A DNA stretch of 64,000 bases from Pyrenopolyporus hunteri (Eukaryota > Ascomycota > Sordariomycetes > Xylariales > Hypoxylaceae), in assembly GCA_902806595.1 (NCBI GenBank), contig CADCXC010000004.1:2108001-2172000 (forward strand), in the 5' to 3' direction. Below, piece by piece: positions 54,544 through 64,000 of the stretch (position 1 is its first letter; every line of letters starts with the position of its first letter). Position numbers and translations under genes: made by a program. Below the pieces are notes generated by a model. The model had not been told where the DNA came from, ran no database searches, and was given only the letters and a program-made list of their open reading frames with translations.

Positions 54544-56818
54544 CTCGGTCGGTTGATTCTTATTGTAGATATCCGCGTTTAAAGTTCTTCAAGGTCTTTA
54601 GAATGTTGATATAGTCACTTGCGTTCTTGGTCACCGGGTCATAAGCAGATCTAGTGACCTATATATAGGTTTAAGCCGGATGCGTAGGCGTAGATGCGGT
54701 CTGTCTTATTGCCATAAAAAGAGGGGTAGACAACTCAATAGCTAATTGGTTCAGAGGCTAGTCGTTGAACTCTATGTGCACCTACATGCCTACCGACCTA
54801 GGTGGTCAGTATATAATCACTCTCGTTTTTACTTGGTGTTGAGAATCGAATGACGGGATTTAGTGTCCTGGAAGGGGAACTCCTAGTTATTGAAGCCGGC
54901 TTCCTTACTTGCCGTATGTTACCCATAATAGCAGTCGAAGAAATGCTTCAGCCCCGTATAGTATTTATCTTAGCAAGAGTTCCGCATATCGGTATGTAGA
55001 AACTACTAGCTTAGACATTATGAGGTAATTATCAGGATCCGAAGTATACATTAAGGCTGATAACCGTATTTGATATATATATCCTGTGAGGCGGAAGGAG
55101 TTATATCTAATAACAAGATGAATCGATAGGTCTAAACAAGGGGTTCTACATATTTCCACGCGTCCTCGCGGGATGGCGTCATGATCGGATAATTCTTCGA
55201 ATCGCATAGTACCCCGTCTAGATGAGGCTCCTCGGGTATGGGATCCGGGTTGGATCGTACCATGGATTATATTGACGTTCCCTGTTAGCTTCGGCCCTAC
55301 GCAGTCATAGAACCGAACGTGCGTAACCTCGCGGCTCTTATTTAACACCGTAACTTGCTTGAGTTAAAAAATGTTATTCATTAGGCATTAAGATATTAGA
55401 TGCCTTAGATAGGTATCTAGATAGATGAATACATAGATAACCCAGGTTATACCTAAGGACGGTTGGCATTTCATGATGGGTTAGCAGGCCGCTATCGTTA
55501 TGTCACGTCGATGTCCCGAGGACGATTACGGTCAAGTTGTGATGCTAATGTGGAGAGCGTTTCTAGGTACTAGGCGGTACCTAAGGAACCTATGTAATCG
55601 ACCTTCCGGCGCCATGACGAAAGATTTCAACTACCTAGGTAGGTGTACCTAGCCTAAGACTCCCTAGGTAGGCCCTACCTATATATAAAAGTTACCTACG
55701 TACATACCTACATGTAGGTACCTAGGTAGGTAACGAGGTATATCGGTTACGTACTTTGCTGAACCCGGCTTGAACGCGGGTGCAAACGGGTATCTGTGTT
55801 CAACATTCATTCCATAAGTACCACCCGAACATACTTGAGTAGATACTTATTATAGGTATAATATATATACTTGGTGGGAAGTTATACAAAAGAGGGCGAA
55901 ATATTTGGTATGTATTGCCGTCCTAAGTTAGGTAGAAACCGGCTATGCAGAGCCGTCGGACGCATTGGGAAAGGGTACCTAGATATCCGTACTGATATTC
56001 CCCTTCATAATGAACTTGGTGGACATCGAATATGGCATCATTATTCGTACATACACCACCTATTTCAATACGCAGTGCGCTAAAAGTACCAGGTACCTAG
56101 GTAACAGGTACCCACCTACGTGTACCTAGGCGCTCCTCAACCTTTGGTATTTGGCGCTAGGGCCACAATTTTCCAACTTTTTTTACATGACGCACAAGCC
56201 ATCGGAGACAGATGCTTGATTGGACGGAATCCTGGCCCACCTCCCTTAGTAATGGTACATGTGGGTAGTTGCGCAAGCACATACGTACCTAGGTACCTAC
56301 CTACAGATACCCAGGTATGTACCCAAGCATTACCTAATCTACCGGACCTATGGTAACGCAGAGCAGCCCGTGCACAAGCAACTTCTGAAGCATTGGCTCT
56401 CGTCGTCATTTTTCCCACCTTCCATACAAATCCAGCCACCTCACCAGCTTCCAGCTTCTTTTTTTCCGCCAATACGCACAGTCCGACGTCGTCAACTTCC
56501 TCGAGAGAGATCCCACCTCCCATACCAGGTATCTGACATCTGATATCTGGCGTCTGACATCCAACAGCCGAAATCTAACATCTAACTTACCTCGTCGTAC
56601 CTCTTAACTCCTCTACCGCATCCACCTCATCCACCTCATCCACCTCTTCCACCACTTCTACACCGTAACGAGACCCGCACGCGATCGCGCCTCGGGCTAG
56701 GAATAATAATTCTCTAATATCTAACCCCATCTCTCTTACTCCTTTTCTTCTTTCTCTCTTAACCCGCAGCATACCCTACTAAATCACCAGTACTGCCATT
56801 CGTACATAGTAGAAGAAT
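54544..56818. other. Gene-free stretch with the densest CTAG-motif cluster
   Basis: 2.3 kb with no supported gene. CCTAGGTA-type sites occur throughout, most densely at about 55625-55735 and 56085-56310. A TCCACCTCA pentamer-like repeat near 56623-56655 lies just upstream of the POM33 gene. Small frames at 54965-55348 and 55871-56083 have no family pattern. Confidence 0.5.
55625..55735. repeat. CTAGGTA/TACCTA motif cluster
   Basis: More than six copies of CCTAGGTAGG and its complement lie within about 110 bp, ending in TACCTACATGTAGGTA, a perfect 16-base palindrome, followed at once by CCTAGGTAGGTAAC. A second group follows at about 56085-56310. Confidence 0.85.
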
Positions 56819-57947
56819 ATGGCTCCTCCGCCCCCCGCGAATCTGCCTCTGAGCGAGAGGATTCTGGCCCTGGCCAAAACTCTGCAGTGTACGTGATCGC
56901 AACCCCCCCATCCCTAAGCTCACTCGAGACTCTTATTAACACGGAAATGATACAGTCGCTTGGTTTAGTGGGTACGTCAAGTCACAATGATATACATTCT
57001 TCCATTCGCGACTTTCGCCCTCTTCTCCCCCCCTTTTCTTCCCGTCGCTCTCCCTTGCGTACCTTGATTCGAGCGTTATTGTCGCGGAGAGCTCGATCGC
57101 TAATGTCCTTGTTCGTATCTGTAGGCACCTTGTGCTCCTCCTATGTATCTTCCGATACTCCCTCTCCCTCATCTCCTTCAGCTCCGGCTCGGCTTGGGCT
57201 CGATTCACATACCGTACAGGTTTTGTTTCCGCTGCGCTGACCTACGGTATTGTTGTATACAAGACGTGGCGAGCCCGACAGAAGATTGGCACCAAGAACA
57301 TTGGTGTCATAGGCATACTCGCCGATGAGAACGTCCAATACCTCGGTATGTTACCTCCATCTCTTACGTCTAGGGATTCTAATTCTGACGCTTTTCTCCA
57401 CAAAGGTATGGCCATTGTCTGGCTCCTAGCCCCCCAGTACGCGTTTGCCCTATTTCCGTATGGCATCTATTCCGTATTCCACGTCGCAACCTACACGCGA
57501 AACAACGTCATCCCCACCATACAGCCCAACAAGGCTCCTGCCGGCGCTTCCCCGGGCTCCAAGTCGCAGCCAGCGAACCCTATCGCGGAGGCCATCGGAA
57601 GCTTTGTCAAGAAATACTACGATGCTTCCATGTCTATCGTCTCGTCTTTGGAGATCGTGCTTTGGTTCCGGCTACTCCTAGCCGCCGTATTCTTCCAGCG
57701 GCGCTCCTGGATTCTCATTGTTATTTACACCGCCTTCCTCCGAACCCGGTTCGCCCAAAGCACCCACGTGCAGGAATCCTTCAGGCAACTGGAGTCTCGA
57801 ATCGACTCCTTGCTAGGCACACAGAGTATTCCCCCAGCTGCGCGCCCCGTTTGGGAGGGTGTTAAGAACGTCACGCGTCAATTCCACGATGCCACGGACC
57901 TCGGCAAGTACGCCAATGGATCTGCGGTGCCCAAAAAGACCTCGTAA
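56819..57947 (+). CDS. POM33: POM33/TMEM33-family membrane protein
   Basis: Integral ER and nuclear-envelope protein linked to pore distribution and ER shaping in yeasts. There are four exons: 56819-56888, 56956-56971, 57125-57345 and 57406-57947, giving 282 residues; the second exon is only 16 bases. All junctions are in phase and rebuild LQFAWFSGHLVLLLCIFRYS. Membrane segments are visible at about 25-45, 58-78, 100-125 (MAIVWLLAPQYAFALFPYGI) and 185-210 (WFRLLLAAVFFQRRSWILIV). The loop FTYRTGFVSAALTYGIVVYK and the TRFAQSTHVQESFRQLE segment are typical of the family. The C-terminus has an amphipathic stretch, which in yeast Pom33 contacts membrane. Yeast has two paralogs (Pom33, Per33); one gene here probably covers both. 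Confidence 0.87.
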
Positions 57948-59447
57948 GGTTGACCTGGTGAACCCCCACCCCGAGTAGGAAAGGCCGTGGCTGTACGCCT
58001 GCAGTAACATAGGTTAGATATGTGTACATGCGATGGTGTGGGGAGGGATGAGGCAGTACGAGGACTGTATTACAAGCATCGCCCGACGCAGTTCACAGGG
58101 GTACGGTGCAGTATAGTCAGTAATGCGGCGTATTATAGCAGGATCGGTTAAGATCATACGGAGTTCAGAATGAGTAGTAGGGAAAGCTCGCATGACGGGC
58201 GATGGTGGATTTCCTGCTTCTCGTATTGCAAACGTTGGGACAAGGCGAACTCGACGGCTTGTTTTGCATCGCGCAGGTCAATTGGCTTCTATTGTACTTT
58301 TTCCCGTATCAGTTTCTAGTAACCGAATTGATCGTCATAAAAGTAATATCAAAGCTGCTCGACTTTTATTATTGGCAATCGAAAATATGTCTAATTACTT
58401 ACCTACCTAGGTGCCTAAGCACCCAGGAAGCTTAGCGAGATGCTCCTAAATCATTCGTAACAAGGCAAACAAGAAATATCATAGACGGGGTCCAGCACCA
58501 CCGTAGCTTAGGAATCGCGAAAGATGGTGGTTGTGATGCTGCCTAGGGAGGCAGATACTCTCTAACTCCATACCGTTACACCTAATCGGTACGGAGCTAC
58601 GGTAAAGCACACCATCGGAAAGCCATCCCACGCTGCAATATCCATACGGATTCTATTAGACTATTCCTAACGGATATCTAGTTCCTAGGTACGTAAATGG
58701 GTGAGTACTTGGCGTATAGCGTATACGACCAAGTTATACTGAGCCCCTATTAACCCCTGGGGCTAATTTGTGGCCGATTCCTATCTGCTAGTTGCGACTC
58801 TCTCGGTTGCCGTGGCATCCTCGCATGGGACGCGATGATTGGGAAGCAGTTGATAATGGAGCATATGGTCAAGCCCTCTGAAGATAACAGATCATTTATT
58901 CCGAGCAAGTGTTTCCCGCTAGAACCTTCGAATACGTACTCTTTAGTAGTTAGTAAATATAACATACCGAATACCCCTAGCAACGCCCCCTAGCTTGGAG
59001 GAACTATTTTGGCGTTGGAAGTCGGTTGCTGTCCTACTAGCCTTTCTCACATGTATGATGCCTCAAATCATGAGAGGTATTGGATTTATTGAGGGAAGAG
59101 AATTGTCGGCTGTGCTGTCTTTGTATAAAATGTAGATAATGCGAGAACAACGCGAGAACGTGACCCTCACTCCGAGATAATAAAGGTCCATCATATTAAG
59201 ACAAAGAGAATACCGAAAGCATATTTCCCCTTTACTCCTCACCAAAGTTCCGTCTGCGGAAGGTGGCTTTAACGTTCTTATATTACATACCTGGTGAGTT
59301 GGTACTTGTGATTCCCGACGGCAATGGACACCTAATGTTTTTCGTGATTTTAGGGCCATCCACTTGTAGCCTAAGGAACGTACACGATAGTTATTCTGAG
59401 AGACCAACTTACCTAAAGGGAAACGAAAGAAAGCTAGATCGGGCACG
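57948..59447. other. Intergenic region before the amidoligase-like gene
   Basis: 1.5 kb with no supported gene. The 77-codon frame near 58202-58435 is hydrophobic but non-ATG-started and unrecognised. An ACCTACCTAGGTGCCT motif lies near 58393. The 5' part of the next gene's promoter is presumably here. Confidence 0.45.
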
Positions 59448-61840
59448 ATGGCGATGAAAAAACTCCAGAAAAAATTTAAGCGTTGGACGCTGACACCGAA
59501 GAATAAGTCCGGAAAGTCGCGATCGAGGGTGCCGAAACAACAATCGATCGATCCTTTGCTCATAGCTCCGGAAGTTTTGCTCAGAAGGGAGCCGCCACAC
59601 CCGGCCGATCCTATGGCCATAGATGAAGTAGTCCGCTTTCCTCAGGCCACGCCGATGGCTCCGCTGCCTTCCGTAACTCCACAAGTTACTCCAGCGGGAC
59701 CGAGTGCGACACCCCAATCAGCCCCGCCGGGCCTTGGACCGGGTCAAGCAGTTCATTTTGGTCAACCGAGTCAACTAGGGCCATTGCCTCAATCAGCCCC
59801 ACCGGCGGCTCCGCAGGTCGCGCCAGACCCCAATGTCATGGCTATAGATTCACCTTCACCCGAGCCTGCGCCTTCGGTTCCGGCGGTCCTAGCGGCTCCA
59901 CCGATCTCTCAGCCCGGATTGGGAGTGGCATCCTCGACTGGTCCGTCAAAGTCGGGGAATCTATTCGATACGCCAAAATCGGCTCTATACCCCTACAAAC
60001 ATCTTAGCGGGATGTCTGCGAACGTTCCTGCGCCTGGCTCTCCGGGTAGTAAAATACTTAGGACCTTCCGGCAGCGAGTTATACATCACAACACACCAAC
60101 CCCTGCCTCTCCTCATGGGGGCGGAGGAGTACTGAGCAGCAGTCCCCTGACACCCCTGACACCCCCGCCACAACTGGGAGACGGCGAGGATAACAGCTGG
60201 ATTTCGCTCTATGGGTCGGGTATCGAAATCGATGCAATATATAGCGATCCCGAGGGTAACGCCGGGTTGATCGCCCAGGAGAAGGAGATGGCGGGGGTGG
60301 AGGATGAGGAGGAGGATGAGGAGGAGGAAGAGGAGGAGGAGGAGGGCTGGGCAGAAGCATCAAGAAAGTCAGGACAGTCAGGCCAGTCAGGCCAGTCAGG
60401 CCAGTCAAGCCAGTCAGGCTGGTCAGTCCAGTCAATCCACTCATTCCAGTCAGGCCAATCGAGTGGCTCGGGTTCGGGTGAATGGGGGGAAAAGGTTGTG
60501 GGCCAGGACCTCACGGATGTCTTTATCGATAACCTCGACGACCCGGATGATCCTCCTATATGCGAAAAAGGGTCGGCGGAGGATCAATCCACATTTGGTG
60601 TAGGGTACGTTCGTGAAATACCTATAGGCGGGGATTTCGGGCCTTCCCGCGGTGGATTTTCTTTAGTCCCGGGTTCGTCGTCTGTTGATAAAGTTAGGAT
60701 ACTAACCTCGCCATAGTACGTAGTTGATCGGACCTTTCCCCCCTCCCTCCTTTAGGGATGCGGTCTGCGAGGCTCTCCCGTACTTATGCCGAAGGATAAC
60801 GCTCCCCGAGAGTAAGTTTACATAACATGGATTCAAGTGTTAACTAGTAGTAGAGCTTGAATTTCTTCTCGCAGTATGCTCGACCGCAGTTGCACGTGGA
60901 GAGCAGCAAGATCCGCACCCGCGAGAAAGACGGTGGTTATCCCGAAGGCTCGCGGTCTTCGAATCCGTACAAAGGGCGCAACTGCAAGAGCCCGATTTTT
61001 ACCCGGACGCCACTGTGCTCATCCGCTACGCTAGCAGGAGAATAGTCAAGTAAGTGGATGATGTGACTTATTTCGATTTTAACCGAGTCTATGTGAAGGG
61101 GGGTTTCCAGAGAGGGCGAGGGCGTGAACTCGACGTTACGTGCTCGTTTACGTTTGAATATGAAAGCTCTACTGGCTCCTTGACCCTGTTGAACGTGGGA
61201 TATGCGTTAACACCCGGACTCTTTATTATAGGGTATTATTAAAAAATAACCTTCAAGCACATATGGATAATGGGGATCAAGGCCTGATGGGAGGAGACTT
61301 GGAGATTAGCGAAAGCGATGTAAGCGATAGTGATCCCCCGAATTGGAGGATGTCCCTGCGACACTTCCTAGTCAACGCACAGTTCGATATTACGCGGTCC
61401 CACTACCAGAATGGCATTATCGGCTATCGGTTTGTTGACGAACTTCATGGGTACTGCCTAAATAATGGGCTGAATTTAAGGAGAATGCAGACAGAGGATA
61501 TTAATATAGCGGCGAATCGGGTAACGCAGTGTCTCTATGACTGGCCCAGCGAAACGCACCGCCGACAAGTAGTCGAGTCCTTCAGGTGGAAACTAGCTCG
61601 GGTTATCGAGGATTTTAGGCTTCTAGAGGAGGAAGTTCTCTTCCACGCTGAAGACCCAGGACACGTCCGAATAAATGACTTGGCGGAGAAGTACCGAGCG
61701 TGGTTGGTTGTGCAGGATCCATCAGTGGATGGGGCCGGCATGACGCCCGATCGCTATAATATACCCCCGAGCCATAAAACTAAGAATCCGATGAAAGACT
61801 ACCTCGTATGTGGAATCTAGTTTGCTCCTCCCCCTTTTCG

Positions 61841-61894
<54 letters not shown>

Positions 61895-63070
61895 GTCAGG
61901 GCTGGCTGGGAGCTATCGATCCAAAAGCGTGCCCGGTACCCTTCAGATGTTTTTTTCTTGACAATGCAATCGCTGACGCTTCTTATCGTAGTGGTTTGGT
62001 GCCGAGGTAGTGAGCCCTGTCCTGCCCATGAACGATGCGTCGGCGAGGCGCAATGTTCGCAAAGCATGCAGCATACTTCGGGATAATTTTCGGACTCACA
62101 TGCCCATGGAACTCTCGTCGGGACTGCATATACACCTAGGCCATAAGCATGGGTGGAACCTGATGCATCTGAAGAAATTCGTCACGATATGGTTCCTAAT
62201 AGAAAATGTAGTGATACGTCTTCATAGGAGAGACCGGGGTTCGCAGAGAATGGCGATGTGGTGCAGCAAGATGTCTGAGGGGACAGGACTTGCGACGGCC
62301 CTGTTCAGTGAGGATCCGGTTCTTCGGAGCAATCATAACGTATATCAGCCATCCGTCAGTTCGGCACAGAGGTCTCGTTACTTGATTGAAATGGAGCGGT
62401 GGGTCCATTCGCAGAACCTCTCTCACGCCGCCTATGAATTTATCTCTAAGGTATGGCAATACCCATCTATCAATGATTTAGTGCGAGCCATGAGTGGAGT
62501 CGACATCGATGGGTATTACGCCAGGCCGGCGGTCCGGATACGTATAAGCGGTTATAAGAAATCCGAGGACCCAAACAATGATGTCGCCCAAACTGTGGAA
62601 ATTAGAACAATGCAGGGAACGCTCGACGCCAACCAGTAAGTAGCATCCTCGCGGTCCATTCCCCAAGGGACTGAGCCTAGGTTCCATAGGCTCTGTGACC
62701 TAAGCAAGGATACGGCTAACCTCGGCGTTGCAGCATACTCCATTGGCTCAATGTTCTTCAAGCCATCAACGGTTTTGTACGCGGTGACGACGAGGTGGCA
62801 TTTTCCGCTATGATAGATAGACTCACGACTGCCACACTGAACAGGCCGACCCAAGTGAGAGACACGCTGGCGGCACTTGAGGTGCCACTAAGAACGCAGG
62901 TATACTTCATGGACGCGAAGAACAGAAGCGGGGATAGCAGTATACAGGATGACTGGTGGGTGTATCCGGACAGGGACAGAGTCGATTGGGGCCAGCCATT
63001 TATGGTTCCTGGGCACGGAGCGACTCATGGGCCGCAGTACGACGTCTTCGTCGACGAGGACAACTATTGA
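59448..63070 (+). CDS. Amidoligase-fold protein (Amidoligase_2-like) with long disordered N-terminal half
   Basis: Probable carboxylate-amine ligase family member with a glutamine-synthetase/GCS-like fold; substrate unknown. The model has seven exons: 59448-60604, 60756-60811, 60875-61049, 61232-61805, 61900-61935, 61992-62635 and 62734-63070, giving 992 residues, all in phase. Exons 4-7 are firm. WFGAEVVSPVLPMND leads to the family motif SSGLHIHLGHKHGW, then LKKFVTIWFLIENVVIRLHR, and the closing TVEIRTMQGTLDANHILHW with its EIR and GTLD. Exon 1 encodes about 385 residues rich in Pro, Ala and Ser, an acidic run of mostly Glu, and SGQ repeats. The link from exon 1 to the rest rests on a GTACGT donor and could be wrong, in which case exon 1 belongs to a separate gene ending at 60716. 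I do not see the usual GVExE first-strand motif. Confidence 0.65.
60367..60459 (+). repeat. Nine-base coding minisatellite (Ser-Gly-Gln units)
   Basis: Five or six near-identical CAGGCCAGT-type units run from about 60369 to 60426, followed by decayed copies to about 60459. They encode SGQSGQSGQSGQSSQSG in the N-terminal half of the amidoligase-like gene. The preceding DNA is a GAGGAGGAT purine tract encoding mostly Glu. Confidence 0.9.
61849..61891 (+). repeat. CT dinucleotide repeat in an intron
   Basis: About 21 uninterrupted CT units end eight bases before a CAG acceptor at 61899. It therefore forms an unusually long polypyrimidine tract for the fourth intron of the amidoligase-like gene. 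Confidence 0.92.
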
Positions 63071-64000
63071 ACGGTGCTCACTGGACCAACTACCCTACCT
63101 CAGGTCGGGCAGTTGGTAGATGCTCAGAGCGGCATAAGGTAGAGGGCAATTACCTAACAACATGCCGAGGTAGATAATGTAGTACGAGTAGACGAAAGCG
63201 CCTGAGAGGAATCGAGAGAAATCGAGAAAGCTGTGGAATGTTGTCCTTGACCTAGGAACAGTGCCCGACTAAGTGGCCGGTAGCGAAGAGGGTAGATTAT
63301 ATCTTATCACGTACATACCTAGGTAGGTATATATACCTCTATATATACCTATATGTGTTATATATGTGTGTGTATGGTGTGGTTAGTTTTGGAGTGTGAG
63401 GGTGATGGCTCCGAGAAAATGGACGTACCTGTCAGGTTCGGGTTGAGTTGGAGTAGTATAGGCTGAGGCTGGTCTAGGTACCTAGGTAGTTGAGGTGGCG
63501 GTAACACGCTTATATAAGAGATGCACGTGCATCGGCGTCGGGACGGAGGCGTCAGCCATTCAGCCACAATCACACTTCGCACTTCGCCCAGCCTACATCC
63601 ATCCACATACATCCACCTTAAAAAGCCACAAGGTGAAGGTGCCCATTATGTATTGTACCTAGTTACCTAGGTACCTATGTACATGTATTACGCTGGAACG
63701 TCTCTCGTCCCATGACGTATCTTGCAAACGGACTACCTTCTATTCCTTCTCATTCTCCCTTATACCTCTTTATAATCTCATATGCCCCTTTCGCTGCCCT
63801 CTCCTGTAGGGGTCTAATGTACCCAGGATATATTCACAATACTCGTATGTGTTACTGGCCGCCGATTCTCATTTTTATCAGCCGAATAAGCTAGCCGGCG
63901 CCTTATTCTATCTCCTCCCTTATTCGCTGTAAGGGTTGGGTTGTGTGTCGCAATGCCAATCTGCTGCTAGACGGAGATACGTGAAAGAATGGCTTCTCTG
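63071..64000. other. Gene-free right edge
   Basis: No supported gene. Motif copies lie near 63316, 63472 and 63655. A TATATA/TGTGTG stretch lies at about 63326-63375, and CATCCAC repeats occur near 63596-63616. Confidence 0.5.

Noticed and set aside
59063..59620. Minus-strand frame of 185 codons
   Set aside because: It overlaps the start of the amidoligase-like gene and has no recognisable pattern.
60369..60426. Regularly spaced repeats that might resemble a CRISPR array
   Set aside because: Units are nine bases, contiguous, in frame and encode SGQ; there are no spacers, and the host is a fungus.

Overview
The window is nuclear DNA of a filamentous ascomycete, most likely a Sordariomycete (Pezizomycotina). 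Genes carry short introns of about 50-180 bp with GTAAGT/GTACGT-type donors, CTAAC-like branch points and TAG/CAG acceptors. Several families are fungus-specific, such as DUF3176, the Sulfotransfer_4-type family and a CAK1/CSK1-type kinase. The intergenic DNA is full of a short palindromic motif built on CCTAGGTACCTAGG. I see no rRNA, convincing tRNA, CRISPR array, intact transposon or virus.

I support 18 protein-coding genes and rebuilt their exons by hand from splice sites, reading phase and family conservation. In order: SDR oxidoreductase (2690-3738 +); TAM41 mitochondrial CDP-DAG synthase (4862-6505 -); MAD1 spindle checkpoint protein (7448-9776 +); SYP1-type F-BAR/muniscin (10265-13113 -); CAK1/CSK1-type kinase (14168-15556 +); sulfotransferase-like protein (15907-17007 -); second SDR (18572-19683 -); basic low-complexity protein (20784-21524 +); DUF3176 membrane protein (21762-24012 -); LTN1/listerin (25798-30898 -); repeat-bearing, probably mitochondrial protein (32252-35212 +); 80-residue conserved fungal protein (36282-36712 -); FHA protein (37792-39383 -); degenerate RhoGAP protein (41386-43559 -); ribosomal L1-domain protein (47610-48811 +); palmitoyl-protein thioesterase (49023-50033 -); CTK2-type cyclin with a long N-terminal extension (50728-53012 +); NIF3-like small protein (54114-54543 -); POM33/TMEM33 protein (56819-57947 +); and an amidoligase-like protein (59448-63070 +), which brings the list to 20 when the two less certain genes (20784-21524 and the amidoligase 5' half) are included.

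Most genes are unrelated housekeeping functions: mitochondrial cardiolipin synthesis, spindle checkpoint, endocytosis, ribosome quality control, ribosome biogenesis, lysosomal/vacuolar thioesterase and Pol II CTD kinase. I see no secondary-metabolite or defence cluster. The less ordinary items are the amidoligase-fold protein with a long disordered, acidic, SGQ-repeat N-terminal half; a RhoGAP-fold protein that has lost the arginine finger and other catalytic positions; a mitochondrial-looking protein with seven YDDLxKY-like repeats; an apparent fusion of a disordered segment to CTK2; and the palindromic CTAG motif family confined to intergenic DNA.

Gene-poor stretches (1-2689, 17008-18571, 24013-25797, 39384-41385, 43560-47609, 54544-56818) hold mostly these motifs, homopolymers and nothing I can call a gene. 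All family names come from recognising sequence patterns by eye; no database search was run.
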